A DNA stretch of 64,000 nucleotides, taken from CAWGHZ01 sp963822575. Its GTDB lineage: Bacteria; Pseudomonadota; Alphaproteobacteria; MPNO01; DASWLB01. This document shows, one piece after another, positions 51,228 through 60,553 of this stretch. The stretch's first letter is position 1. Each line of letters begins with the position of its first letter. Below the pieces are notes generated by a model that did no database searches, was not told the DNA's origin, and saw nothing but the letters and a program-made list of their open reading frames with translations. Location: NCBI GenBank assembly GCA_963822575.1, contig CAWGHZ010000005.1, positions 62,001-126,000 of the forward strand. The letters run 5' to 3'. Made by a program: the position numbers and the translations under genes.

Positions 51228-53177
51228 CTATTCGCCGGTCGCGGCGGAGACGGGCGGGCTCGCCGCCGGCGCGCTCGCGCCGTGGACCTGGCGCAGGAAG
51301 GACTCGAACATCAGGAGCGACCACAGCACGGTCGCGTGGTCGAACCGGCCGGAGCGGTGCTCCTCGACCAGGCGCGCGACGCACGTCGTGTCGAACATCC
51401 CGGTCTCGGCGAGGGCGGGACCAGCCAGCCGGTCGCGCACCGTCGCATACAGGGGACCGCGGAACCATTTCGCCAGAGGCACCGAGAAGCCCATCTTGGT
51501 GCGGTAGAGCACGTCGTTCGGCACCAGCGGCTCCAGCGCCTTCTTGAACACGTACTTGCCCTCGCCGCCCTTGAGCTTGAGGCCGGGCGCGAGCCGTGCC
51601 GTCCATTCGACGAAGCGATGGTCGAGGATCGGCACGCGCACCTCGAGCGAATGCGCCATCGACGCGCGGTCCACCTTGGTGAGGATGTCGCCGGCGAGGT
51701 AGGTCTTGATGTCGGCGTACTGCACCCGCGACAGGTGATGGTCGGTCGGCGCGTCGCGCATCGCGCCTTCCATCACCTCCTGCGCGCGGTAGCCCTGCAA
51801 CGCGCGCACGAACGCGGGGCCGTAGAGCCGCCGGCGCATCGCGTCCACCACCACGGCGACGCTGTGGAAATAACCGCCGATCGGCCCCCGCGCCAGCGAC
51901 TCAAAGGTCGATTTGGCGCGCAAAGGCTGCGGCGCCCAGTCGAGCTTGGGATAGGCGCGGCCCAGAAATCCGAACAGGGGTCCGGCCAGCGCGTCGGGCA
52001 CCGCGCGTCGCGCCATCTGCTCGTAATGGTGGAAGCGGTGGCGGCGATAGCCGGCGAACAGCTCGTCGCCGCCGTCGCCCGACAGCGCCACCGTCACCCG
52101 CTCGCGCGCGAGACCGCACACCCGGTAGGTCGGCATCGATGAGGAATCGGCGAACGGTTCGTCGTAGATCGTGGCCAGCCGGTCGACCAGCCCGAAATCG
52201 TCGGGGTCCACCTTGCCGACATGGTGGTTGGTGGCGTAGCGCGCCGCCATCATCTCGGCGTAGCGCGACTCGTCGAAACGGCGGTCGTCGAACGAGATGG
52301 TGCAGGTGTTCACCGGCGCCGACGATAGCCCGGCCATCAGCGCCACCACCGCGCTGGAATCCACGCCGCCCGACAGGAACGCGCCGAGCGGCACCTCGGC
52401 GATCAGGCGCATCCTGACCGCCTCGCGCAGCTCGTCGACCAGCGCACCGACCGCCTCTTCCTCGCCCGGCCCGTCATGGTCGCCCTCGCGGAACGAAACG
52501 TCCCAGTAGCGCCGCGGCTGGGGCGCGCCCGCCGCGCTGCGCGCGAGGGTCAGCGTGTGGCCGGGCGCGAGCTTCCGCGCCGCCAAATAAATCGATTTCG
52601 GGTCGGGCACGTAGCCGTAGGCGAAATAATCCTCGGCCGCGCACGGGTCGAGCTCGCGCGGGAAGGCGGGATGGACCAGCAGCGACTTCAGCTCGGAGCC
52701 GAACAGTACCGTGCCGTCGGGGAGCTCCGCCCAGTAGAGCGGCTTGATGCCCAGCCGGTCGCGCGCGAGGAACAGCGTCTCGGCGTTCGCATCCCACAGC
52801 GCGAAGGCGAACATGCCGCGGAAGCGTTCGACGCAGGCCGCGCCCCATTCCTCCCACGCGTGCACGATCACCTCGGTGTCGCAATGGGTGCGGAAGCGGT
52901 GGCCGGCGGCGGCAAGCTCGCGCGTCAGCTCGGCGAAGTTGTAGATCTCGCCGTTATAGACGACGACGACCGAACGGTCCTCGTTGAACAAGGGCTGCTG
53001 GCCCGAGGCGAGGTCGATGATCGAAAGCCTTCGGTGGCCGAGCCCGATTCCGCGCGCGACGAAAATCCCGTGCTCGTCCGGGCCGCGATGGGTCTGGCTG
53101 TCGTTCATGCGGGCGAGAAGGGCGCGGTCGATCTCGCGCCCGCCGCGCCGATCGAACAGCCCGACGATCCCGCACAT
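51228..53177 (-). CDS. XrtA-associated glutamine amidotransferase (asparagine synthase-like)
   Basis: A 649-residue asparagine-synthase family protein of the type linked to exosortase A clusters. The glutaminase domain begins MCGIVGLFDR with nucleophilic Cys2 and has THRGPDEHG and YNGEIYNFAEL; the synthetase domain has the ATP pyrophosphatase motif LSGGVDSSAVVAL near residue 268, and LSGDGGDELFAGY. The precise amide acceptor in EPS synthesis is unknown. Last gene of the nine-gene minus-strand XrtA operon. Confidence 0.9.
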   Translation of the reverse strand: MCGIVGLFDRRGGREIDRALLARMNDSQTHRGPDEHGIFVARGIGLGHRRLSIIDLASGQQPLFNEDRSVVVVYNGEIYNFAELTRELAAAGHRFRTHCDTEVIVHAWEEWGAACVERFRGMFAFALWDANAETLFLARDRLGIKPLYWAELPDGTVLFGSELKSLLVHPAFPRELDPCAAEDYFAYGYVPDPKSIYLAARKLAPGHTLTLARSAAGAPQPRRYWDVSFREGDHDGPGEEEAVGALVDELREAVRMRLIAEVPLGAFLSGGVDSSAVVALMAGLSSAPVNTCTISFDDRRFDESRYAEMMAARYATNHHVGKVDPDDFGLVDRLATIYDEPFADSSSMPTYRVCGLARERVTVALSGDGGDELFAGYRRHRFHHYEQMARRAVPDALAGPLFGFLGRAYPKLDWAPQPLRAKSTFESLARGPIGGYFHSVAVVVDAMRRRLYGPAFVRALQGYRAQEVMEGAMRDAPTDHHLSRVQYADIKTYLAGDILTKVDRASMAHSLEVRVPILDHRFVEWTARLAPGLKLKGGEGKYVFKKALEPLVPNDVLYRTKMGFSVPLAKWFRGPLYATVRDRLAGPALAETGMFDTTCVARLVEEHRSGRFDHATVLWSLLMFESFLRQVHGASAPAASPPVSAATGE

Positions 53178-53210
53178 GTCAGCGCGCCCGGAGGGGCTTG
53201 GGGGACGCGA

Positions 53211-54827
53211 TCACCGCGCCGCCGCGCCGGCGAGCAGCGGGCCGAGCGGCTGGACGCTCGCCAGGAAATCGCGGAGCGCAGCGACAGCCGCATCGCCTTC
53301 CGCCTCGGTGCGGGTCGCGACCGCGACGAAGGCGGCGGCCGGCCGTTCGTGCAGCAGCTTGGCCTTGGTCTGCAGGAATTTCGAGTAGTAGGGGTCGGCG
53401 GTGAAGGTGCCGTCGATCCAGTGCCAGCTCCACACCAGCCGCCGTTCGTCGTGCCCGGCGATCCGCTCGACGTCGACGCCGATCTTGCGCCCGCCGACCG
53501 ACGCCTGGGTGGCACCGCCGCCGAGTCGCCGCCACCTTTTGTCGTCCGCGATCCGGTTGCGGTAGCTCACCACTTCGGCCCCTTGCCGCTGGTAGCGATA
53601 ATAGGCGACGTACAGCCGGACGACGTGCCCGTCCTTGGCGTAGGCCTGCAGCAACGTGGCGTCGGCGCCGTGATAGACTGGCCGCCAGTCGTCGGTCCCG
53701 TTCGCGACCGCGGCCCAGCCGTTGCCGACCGCCGGCGCTTCGAGGGCGATCGGCCTTGCCGGCGGCACGGCGTGCACCACGAGCGCGGCATAGGCGGGCC
53801 AGACGGCGGCGATGGCGACAACGACAGCGGTGGCGGCGGCGATACGGATCGGCCTGGGGCGCGGCCGGCCCACGGCGCTGGCCGGCGCGGGCGGGACCTC
53901 GTTCAGGTCGCGGTCGCGGAAGGCCATGCCGACCGCCAGCAGGATCACCGTCACGATCGCGAACAAAAGCCAGCCATAGATGATGTGGTCGAACCCGACC
54001 GCGAGCGTCATGTCGCTGAGATAGCCGATCAGCACCACGCCGAGCGCGCGCAGCCCGTTGGAGACCACCGGCACCACCAGGCACAGCGCGAGGAACAGCG
54101 CCTTGCGCCAGTAGCTGCGATAGGTGAGCTGGGCGAACAGGAAGCCGAGCGCCAGGGTCGCGATCAGGAAGCGGATGCCGGCGCACGCCTCGGCCACCTC
54201 GAAATTGCCATTGGGCAGCGACAGCAAGAACCCGTCGCGATAGATCGGGATGCCGAGAAGCTCGATGCCCTTGACCGCGAAGGTGGCGGTGAAGTTCTGC
54301 AGCGGCGGCACCAGGAAGGTGCCGAACGGCACGGCGAACGCGGCATAGCCCAGCGGGAAGGCGAGATAGCGCGAGACCCGCCAGCCGAACACGCCGAGGA
54401 ACAGCGACCACAGCATGAACAGCAGGGCGAAATGCTGCACGACGTTGACGTTCGCCGTCGCCGCCAGCAACCACTCCGCGCCCGAACCGGCCAGCGGGAC
54501 CAGCGCCCAGGCGGTCGGCTCCGGCGTCATGCGCGCCAGCTCCTCGCGGCGCAGCCAAACCAGGTAGCCGCAGATCGGCAGGATCAGGAAGCCGTGGTTG
54601 AAGGTGGTGTCGTCGATCCAGATGCGGACCGTCGACGCCGCCGTATCGTGGAACAGGGCGACGAGCGCCACGGCGCCCAGCCCGAATGCGATGCCGGCGG
54701 CGCGCCATGCCGGGATGCCGATGAGCGACGGCGCGGTTGCGGCGGGCTGGTCCCGGGCGGTGGCGGCGGCGCCATTGGCCGCCGGGCCCATGGCCTTGCG
54801 CGGCCGGCTGTTGGAATCGACGCTCAA
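53211..54827 (-). CDS. xrtA: Exosortase A fused to EpsI
   Basis: A 538-residue fusion. The N-terminal part (about 30-310) is the multi-pass exosortase, a membrane transpeptidase that processes PEP-CTERM proteins: catalytic Cys in FEVAEACAGIRFL, Arg in VSNGLRALGV, and His in VGFDHIIYGW. The C-terminal 200 residues (from VWPAYAALVVHAV) form a periplasmic EpsI domain of unknown role. The start is TTG overlapping the stop of the upstream gene (TTGA). No target protein with a PEP-CTERM tail was found in the window. Confidence 0.9.
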   Translation of the reverse strand: MSVDSNSRPRKAMGPAANGAAATARDQPAATAPSLIGIPAWRAAGIAFGLGAVALVALFHDTAASTVRIWIDDTTFNHGFLILPICGYLVWLRREELARMTPEPTAWALVPLAGSGAEWLLAATANVNVVQHFALLFMLWSLFLGVFGWRVSRYLAFPLGYAAFAVPFGTFLVPPLQNFTATFAVKGIELLGIPIYRDGFLLSLPNGNFEVAEACAGIRFLIATLALGFLFAQLTYRSYWRKALFLALCLVVPVVSNGLRALGVVLIGYLSDMTLAVGFDHIIYGWLLFAIVTVILLAVGMAFRDRDLNEVPPAPASAVGRPRPRPIRIAAATAVVVAIAAVWPAYAALVVHAVPPARPIALEAPAVGNGWAAVANGTDDWRPVYHGADATLLQAYAKDGHVVRLYVAYYRYQRQGAEVVSYRNRIADDKRWRRLGGGATQASVGGRKIGVDVERIAGHDERRLVWSWHWIDGTFTADPYYSKFLQTKAKLLHERPAAAFVAVATRTEAEGDAAVAALRDFLASVQPLGPLLAGAAAR

Positions 54828-56083
54828 GGGGTTCCCGCCCGTTCGGTTTCCGGCCCGAGTCTATCGCAGCCGGGCGGCGGCTCCAACACGTTCGCCAGCC
54901 CGGCGAGCGCCGAGTCCCACCCGTAATGCGCCAAAATCAAGGCACGGGCGCGCGCACCCATCGCCCGCGCGCGGCCGTCGCCCGCCTCGGCCAGCGCCGC
55001 GAGCGTCGCCGCGGCCAGCCCATCGGCCCCGTCCGCCACCACGAGCTCGCGCCCTGGCGTGGCGTCGATCCCCTCCGCCGCCTGGGGCGTCGCGATCACC
55101 GGCTTGGCCATGGACATCGCCTCCAGCACCTTGTTCTGGATCCCGCGCGCAAGCCGAAGCGGCGCCGCGACCGCCGCGGCATGGGCAAGGTAGGGCCGGA
55201 CGTCGGGAACCCGGCCGGCGACGGTGATGCCGGGAAGCGCCGCGAGGGCGCGCACCTCGGGCGCCGGATTGGCGCCGACGATCCAGAACGCGGCGTCCGG
55301 CCGCTCGTTGCGGACCAGAGGCAGGATTTCGCGCGCAAACCAGACGACGGCATCGACATTGGCCCAGTAATCCATCGCCCCGGTGAAGGCGATGGCGCGC
55401 ACGCCCGCCGGGTACGGGCATTCGTATGACCCCTCGGGATTAAAGAACGCGGAATCGACGCCGTTGCGCACGGCGTGAACGCGCCCGGCCGATTCCGGCG
55501 CCAGGCGGCGGAACAGCTCCGCCTCGGCCTCGGAGACGAACAGGGTGGCGTCGGCGGCCCGCGCCGCGCGCCGCTCGAAGGCCAAAAGGCGGCGCGCCTC
55601 GCGGCCATAGACCCGGGCGGCGAGCGCGCCGCGGCCCTTGGCGTACTGCGCCCACTTGTCGGAATCGACGTCGACGAAGTCGAATACGCGGCGCGCCCCG
55701 GCGGTCCAGGGCGCCATGGCGTACTGCGCCATCGAGGAGGAATAGGCGAACACCCGGTCGATCCCGCGCCCCGCGACCAGCCCCTGCACCCAGCGGGCGA
55801 GCGCCCGGTCTCGGTAATAGCCGAGGGTCAGCGCCTCGCCGCGCGCGAGGCCCGCGAGGCTCCGCAGCTTCGCCGACCGCTTGTCGAGCCCGCCGATCCA
55901 GCATTCGCCGCACTGGGCGCGCAACTCGTCGGTGTAGCGCCAGTCGTACGGGTCGTCGACGAAGCAGCCGAGATGGACGCGATAGCGCGCGGCCAGGAAG
56001 CGGAACATCTGCCACGACCGGATCTTGTCACCCTTGTCCGGCGGGAACGGGATGCGATGGGCGAGGAACAGAAGGTCGCGCAC
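54824..56083 (-). CDS. XrtA-associated family 1 glycosyltransferase (TIGR03087-like)
   Basis: A 419-residue GT-B glycosyltransferase that should add a sugar to the EPS repeat unit. RDLLFLAHRIPFPPDKGDKIRSW is characteristic of the cluster-specific family; the acceptor domain is followed by the donor domain with VWFAREILPLVRNERPDAAFWIVG, and EAMSMAKPVIATPQAAEGI as the nucleotide-sugar motif. The start is GTG, nine bases after the FemAB stop. The stop overlaps the start of exosortase by four bases. Confidence 0.88.
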   Translation of the reverse strand: MRDLLFLAHRIPFPPDKGDKIRSWQMFRFLAARYRVHLGCFVDDPYDWRYTDELRAQCGECWIGGLDKRSAKLRSLAGLARGEALTLGYYRDRALARWVQGLVAGRGIDRVFAYSSSMAQYAMAPWTAGARRVFDFVDVDSDKWAQYAKGRGALAARVYGREARRLLAFERRAARAADATLFVSEAEAELFRRLAPESAGRVHAVRNGVDSAFFNPEGSYECPYPAGVRAIAFTGAMDYWANVDAVVWFAREILPLVRNERPDAAFWIVGANPAPEVRALAALPGITVAGRVPDVRPYLAHAAAVAAPLRLARGIQNKVLEAMSMAKPVIATPQAAEGIDATPGRELVVADGADGLAAATLAALAEAGDGRARAMGARARALILAHYGWDSALAGLANVLEPPPGCDRLGPETERAGTP

Positions 56084-56092
56084 GCCGACGAA

Positions 56093-57133
56093 CTACCCCA
56101 GCCCGCGAGCGAGGAAGGGGCCGATGCGGTTGGCGAGGAACAAGGGCAGGCGCTGCCATGCGGCGATGAACAGCCGGTATTTCGGGTTGAGCGGGTTCAC
56201 GTCCGGCACCTCGCCCCCCTTGCGCAGATGGAACTCGTAGACCAGCGGCTCGAACGGGAAACCCCAGTTCTTCTTGAAGGCGAAGGCCCCCGTGCCGCGC
56301 TTGGACCGGCCGAAATCGAACGTGCGAAAGCCGCGCTCGGCCGCCCGGCGCATCACCTCCCAGTACATGAAATCGTTGCCCGCGACCTCGCGCGCCGCCG
56401 CCGCGCCGCCGCCGTAATAGGGCAGCACAGTGTCGCGGAAGTAGAAGTTCATCACGCTCGCGACGGGCGCGCCGTCGTGCAGCACCGTGACGATGTCGCA
56501 ATCCGCGCCGAAAGCGCGCTTGAGATGGGCGAGAAAGGCGCGGCCGAAGACCGGCGTGCCCAGATTGCGAACGCTTTCGGCATAGACGTCGTAGAGCCGG
56601 TCGGCCTCGGCGTCGATCTCGGAGACGAGCCCGGCCTTGATGCCCTTGCGCACCATGGCGCGTTGCTTGCGCGGGATGGCGAGCATGTTCTTCTCGGGAT
56701 CGGGATCGATCGCCTTGCGGAACGCGACGTAGAGGTCGGGCTTTGACGCCCAGCCGTCATGGGTGGCGCGGCCGGTGCGGTATTCGAGATAGTCGACGCC
56801 GCGCGCCTCGGCCATGTCGAGCGCCGCGCGGTCGAGCGCCGTCCGCGCCGCATCGTCCATCGCCGCCGGCCCGCCGCCCACGGTGAAGCCGGTCGAGATC
56901 AGCCCGTTGCCGAACAGGCGCGTCTTCACGTGCACCAGCGGCAGGACGCCGGCAATCTCGCCCGCCCGCGCGGCATAGAGGAACGGGCAGTCGTGGCCGA
57001 ACGCCGCCTCGATCGCCCCCTTCCAGCCGGCGCGGTGGAAGAAGGTCGCCTCCGGGCACTGGGCGACGAACGCGTCCCAGCGCGCGGCCGCGGGCGCATC
57101 GAGCGCGCGGACCTCGAGCCCGGTCTCGCTCAA
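56093..57133 (-). CDS. XrtA-associated FemAB-like GNAT acyl/aminoacyl transferase
   Basis: A 346-residue protein with two tandem GNAT-like halves typical of FemAB. FFHRAGWKGAIEAAFGHDCPF and VLPLVHVKTRLFGNGLIST are in the first; YYGGGAAAAREVAGNDFMYWEVM and FDFGRSKRGTGAFAFKKNWGF in the second. Cluster-specific FemAB members probably modify a polymer or lipid-linked sugar. The start is TTG with a TTGA overlap to the deacetylase stop; no better start exists, so N-terminal placement is less certain than the fold. Confidence 0.83.
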   Translation of the reverse strand: MSETGLEVRALDAPAAARWDAFVAQCPEATFFHRAGWKGAIEAAFGHDCPFLYAARAGEIAGVLPLVHVKTRLFGNGLISTGFTVGGGPAAMDDAARTALDRAALDMAEARGVDYLEYRTGRATHDGWASKPDLYVAFRKAIDPDPEKNMLAIPRKQRAMVRKGIKAGLVSEIDAEADRLYDVYAESVRNLGTPVFGRAFLAHLKRAFGADCDIVTVLHDGAPVASVMNFYFRDTVLPYYGGGAAAAREVAGNDFMYWEVMRRAAERGFRTFDFGRSKRGTGAFAFKKNWGFPFEPLVYEFHLRKGGEVPDVNPLNPKYRLFIAAWQRLPLFLANRIGPFLARGLG

Positions 57134-57981
57134 CGGGCGCCCAGGAAGACGCGGTCCACCCGGTCCCACGCGAACTCGGCGAGGAGTGCGGCGAGGCGGC
57201 CTTCCATGCGGCCGAGATTGAGATAGTGGCGGAACCGCGTCTTGGCCGGCAGCCCCGCGGGGCGCGGCTGGGCGGGGTCGATCTCCCACGGGTGGAAGTA
57301 GAAGATCGCCGGCAGCCGGTCGGATTCGTTGAGGCGGCGGAGCGCCCAGCGGTAGGCGGGATAGGGGGCGAGGCGGAAATAGCCGCCGCCGCCGCAGGGC
57401 AGGTTGCGGCCGGCCACGCGCAGGGTGGAGATCGGCACCTCCAGGACGCCGCTCTCGCCGCGCGGGCGATGGGCATGGCGCGGCGCGTCGGGCATGCCGT
57501 AATGGTCGTGCCGCACCGGGTAGATCGAGGACGAGTAGGCGTAACCCTCCTCGCCCAGCACGTCGAGCGCCCAGAGGTTCGCGGCCCCGATCGAGAACGA
57601 GGCGGCCCGGTAGCCGCCGACCGGGACGCCGCCCGTGTCCTCGAGTATCCGCTTGGTGCGGCGCACGTCGGCGCGGAATGCCTCCGGCGCCTGGTCGGTC
57701 GCGCGGAAATGGGCGTAGCCGTGGCTCGCCAGTTCGTGGCCTTCCGCCACGATCCGCCGGATCAGGGCGGGGTGGCGCTCGGCCACCCAGCCCAGGGTGA
57801 AGAAGGTCGCCTTGGCATTCGCGTCCGCGAACAGCGCGAGCACGCGGTCGGTGTTGCGCTCGACCCGCGAATCGAGCCCGTCCCAGTCGTCGCGGCTGAC
57901 CGTGCCGCCGAAGGCACTGACCTGGAAGTGCTCCTCGACGTCGACCGACATCGCGTTGACGATGGCGCCGGGCGCGGCCAC
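57130..57981 (-). CDS. XrtA-associated polysaccharide deacetylase
   Basis: A 283-residue carbohydrate-esterase family 4 (NodB-like) deacetylase. SVDVEEHFQV gives the catalytic Asp pair; ASHGYAHFRAT the metal-binding His motif; GYRAASFSIG and FYFHPWEIDPAQP the other conserved blocks. It should remove N-acetyl groups from the EPS chain. Starts at GTG with AGGGAGG six bases upstream, directly after the ATPase stop. Confidence 0.9.
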   Translation of the reverse strand: MAAPGAIVNAMSVDVEEHFQVSAFGGTVSRDDWDGLDSRVERNTDRVLALFADANAKATFFTLGWVAERHPALIRRIVAEGHELASHGYAHFRATDQAPEAFRADVRRTKRILEDTGGVPVGGYRAASFSIGAANLWALDVLGEEGYAYSSSIYPVRHDHYGMPDAPRHAHRPRGESGVLEVPISTLRVAGRNLPCGGGGYFRLAPYPAYRWALRRLNESDRLPAIFYFHPWEIDPAQPRPAGLPAKTRFRHYLNLGRMEGRLAALLAEFAWDRVDRVFLGAR

Positions 57982-58983
57982 CTAGCGGCCTCCCTTCAGC
58001 ACCGTGATGCGGCGGCGCAGCTCGTCCATCGTCTCCACCCGGTCGGGCGCCGGGGCGGGCGTCCTCCAGCGGACGGGCGCGGCGGCGGCGGCGCGCCGGG
58101 ACGGCGCCGGCGCGGGCGCTGGCGCTGGGGCCGGCGCCTCCTCGGGCCGCTCGATGAGCTGCGAGTGCTGCGTCCCCTCCTCGGCGAGCTCGGCCGCCAC
58201 CTGCTCGACCACCGCCTCGTCGATGCGGTGCAGCTCCTCGAGCGAGCCGTAGAGGAGGAGCCGGCCGCACAGCGTGTTCACCCGGCGCGGCACGCCGCCG
58301 GTATGGGCGTGGATGCGGGCGAACGCGCCCTCCGCGAAGGTCGGGTCATCCTTCCAGCCGACCATCGCCAGGCGATGGCGCATGTAGTCGCGCAGCTCGC
58401 CCTCGTCCAGCGGCTCGAGGTGGCAGGACGCGATCACCCGTTGGCGGAGCTGCTCCATGTCGGCGCGGCCGATGATGCGGCGGAATTCGGGCTGGCCCAG
58501 GAGGAAGCATTGCAGCAGCGGCTTGCCCTCGTGCTGGAAATTGGAGAGCATCCGGAGCTCCTCGAGCGCCGAGGGCGGGATGTTCTGCGCCTCGTCGACC
58601 ACCAGCAGCGTGTGCTTGCCCATGCGCCGCGCCTCGATCAGGAAGGATTCGATGGCGCGCAGGAGGCTCGCCTTGTCCACCCCCTCGTGCTTGAGCCCGT
58701 AGGCCGACGCGACCATGCGGAGGGCATCGTCCGCCTCCAAGAGCGTCGTCACCACGTGGCCGTAGACGAACCGCTCGCGGTCGATCCGGTTCAGCATGTT
58801 GCCGACCAGCGTGGTCTTGCCGGTGCCGACGGGCCCGGTGACGACGATGAACCCCTCGCGTTCGTTCAGCCCGAAGGACAGGTAGGCCATCGCCTTGCGG
58901 TGGCTGCGGCTCGCGTAGAAGAAGCGCGGGTCGGGGCTGAGCTGAAATGGCCGGCCGGTCAGGTTGTAGAAGGCGGCGTACAT
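57982..58983 (-). CDS. XrtA-associated AAA ATPase (ExeA/TIGR03015-like)
   Basis: A 333-residue ATPase. Walker A is GPVGTGKTTLVGNML near residue 45, Walker B LLVVDEAQNIP, and sensor/arginine finger region HTGGVPRRVNTL. The C-terminal tail (from about 275) is Ala/Pro-rich and disordered, ending in a short helix. MYAAFYNLTGRPFQLSPDPRFF at the start is the family N-terminus and fixes the ATG at 58983, four bases after the preceding stop. It may power regulation or assembly at the membrane. Confidence 0.9.
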   Translation of the reverse strand: MYAAFYNLTGRPFQLSPDPRFFYASRSHRKAMAYLSFGLNEREGFIVVTGPVGTGKTTLVGNMLNRIDRERFVYGHVVTTLLEADDALRMVASAYGLKHEGVDKASLLRAIESFLIEARRMGKHTLLVVDEAQNIPPSALEELRMLSNFQHEGKPLLQCFLLGQPEFRRIIGRADMEQLRQRVIASCHLEPLDEGELRDYMRHRLAMVGWKDDPTFAEGAFARIHAHTGGVPRRVNTLCGRLLLYGSLEELHRIDEAVVEQVAAELAEEGTQHSQLIERPEEAPAPAPAPAPAPSRRAAAAAPVRWRTPAPAPDRVETMDELRRRITVLKGGR

Positions 58984-58987
58984 CCCG

Positions 58988-60499
58988 TCAGAACCTCTTG
59001 CGAAGGGCGAGGGAGATCGACGTCTCGTTCGTGACCCGCGACTCGACATTGGAATCGAGCCGCGAGGTGTTGGCGACGAGCGTGGCGGTCGCGGTCGGGG
59101 TGAGGAGGTAGTTCAGGCTGACGCTGCCGACAAGGCGGCGATCGTTCTCGTTGTTGGGCTGCTGGTCGGTTGTCTGGAAATTGGCCGTCAGAGCGCCCGA
59201 AAGGCGGTGGTTGATCTGGCGCGTCCATGTCAGGCTGACGTTGTTGGTGGTCTGCGCCGTGCCGGTCTGGCCGGTGGGCTGGTCGGTGGTCCGGTCGGCG
59301 TGGCTGAACACGGCCGAGAAGGTGTTGCGCCCGCGCGAGCCGTTGAGCCCCATCCTGAAGGTGGTGGTGCGCGACGTCTGACTCTGCGCCGCGAAGTCCA
59401 GCGCGCCCGGCGAGAACGGCAGGCCGGTGCGCGAATCGATGAACTGGCCGGGATTCAGCGGGTCGGGCACGGCGAAGGCCAGGGAGGTCGCAATCTGCTG
59501 CTGCGTAAACGTCAGTGCCTCGTCGTAACTGGTGGTGATGGTGGTGCGCGTCGACAGCCGGTAGGCGCCGCTGAAGCTGAAGAAGTTCGAATTGTCGCGG
59601 TGGTTGTAGTTCACCGTGAAGCTGGTGCGCGGGCCGGGATTGAGCCTGACCCCGACATTCCAGGTGATGCCGTGCGGCGGCTGGTTCAGGGTGGCGTCCT
59701 TGACGTCCTGCCAGCCCAGCCCGCCGAGCAGGGCGTATTGCCGGTTGATGACGTAGGTGACGTTGCTGTTGATGGTCTTCGACTTGATGCCGGACAGTTC
59801 GTCGCCGCGGCCGGTCCTTGTGTCGTTCGCGGTCGCCGACCACAGGACGCGGGTGAAGGCGCGCCCGCTGGTCGCCCGGAATGTCGTGGCGTTGATCCGA
59901 GTCGACGTGTTGGCGGCGCCGAGCGCGGCGCTGGAAAGCGCGCCATTCGCGTTCGCGGCGCTGGTGGCCTTGCCCGAAACCTCGCTGTGGGTGATGGTCG
60001 AGACGGTGTCGACGTAGGAGCCGAAATGGTGCAGGAAGCGCGGTCCCGCCTGCCAGCTCGCCGTGTCGGCGGCGTTGACCGCATTGACGCCGGGCGTGGC
60101 CGAGGTGGCCAGGGCAGGATTGATCGCATGGCGGAAGATCGCGGCGTTGGCGTCGAAGAAGAGCTGTCTCTGCCACAATTCGGCCGTCCCGGTCGCGGTC
60201 AGATTGTTGCTCAGGTCGTCGCGATTCGATTCGCGCTTGTAGAGGCTGAGGTTGGCCACGTAGTTCAGGTTGAGGTTCACGCGCCCGCCGGCGCCGACCA
60301 CGGAGACGGCAGGCGACAGCGAAGTGATCAGGTCGGACTTCTTCTTCGTGTCACCCGTGGCCAGGTTCACGTTGGTGGTATAGGTCTCGCTCGCCCCGGC
60401 GCTCGGCGAGATGGTCCATCGCGCCGCCCAAGCCGGTGCTCCGCCGACAACCGCGCCCGTCCCGGCCGCGGCCAGTGCGAGGGCGGCGGTGCGCCGCAT
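58988..60499 (-). CDS. XrtA-associated outer-membrane beta-barrel protein
   Basis: A 503-residue protein with a signal peptide (residues 1-25, cleavage near WAARWT) followed by alternating amphipathic strands to the C-terminal Phe, as in TIGR03016-type outer-membrane proteins. Strands such as NVNLATGDTKKKSD, RVNLNLNYVANLSL and SISLALRKRF show the pattern. It probably forms the polymer exit channel or a surface anchor. A 54-base gap separates it from the tyrosine kinase. Confidence 0.85.
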   Translation of the reverse strand: MRRTAALALAAAGTGAVVGGAPAWAARWTISPSAGASETYTTNVNLATGDTKKKSDLITSLSPAVSVVGAGGRVNLNLNYVANLSLYKRESNRDDLSNNLTATGTAELWQRQLFFDANAAIFRHAINPALATSATPGVNAVNAADTASWQAGPRFLHHFGSYVDTVSTITHSEVSGKATSAANANGALSSAALGAANTSTRINATTFRATSGRAFTRVLWSATANDTRTGRGDELSGIKSKTINSNVTYVINRQYALLGGLGWQDVKDATLNQPPHGITWNVGVRLNPGPRTSFTVNYNHRDNSNFFSFSGAYRLSTRTTITTSYDEALTFTQQQIATSLAFAVPDPLNPGQFIDSRTGLPFSPGALDFAAQSQTSRTTTFRMGLNGSRGRNTFSAVFSHADRTTDQPTGQTGTAQTTNNVSLTWTRQINHRLSGALTANFQTTDQQPNNENDRRLVGSVSLNYLLTPTATATLVANTSRLDSNVESRVTNETSISLALRKRF

Positions 60500-60553
60500 C
60501 GCCCGCCCGTAAGAACTACGTCTAGCCAGCCCGTCCCCCCGCGGTCGCAGGGA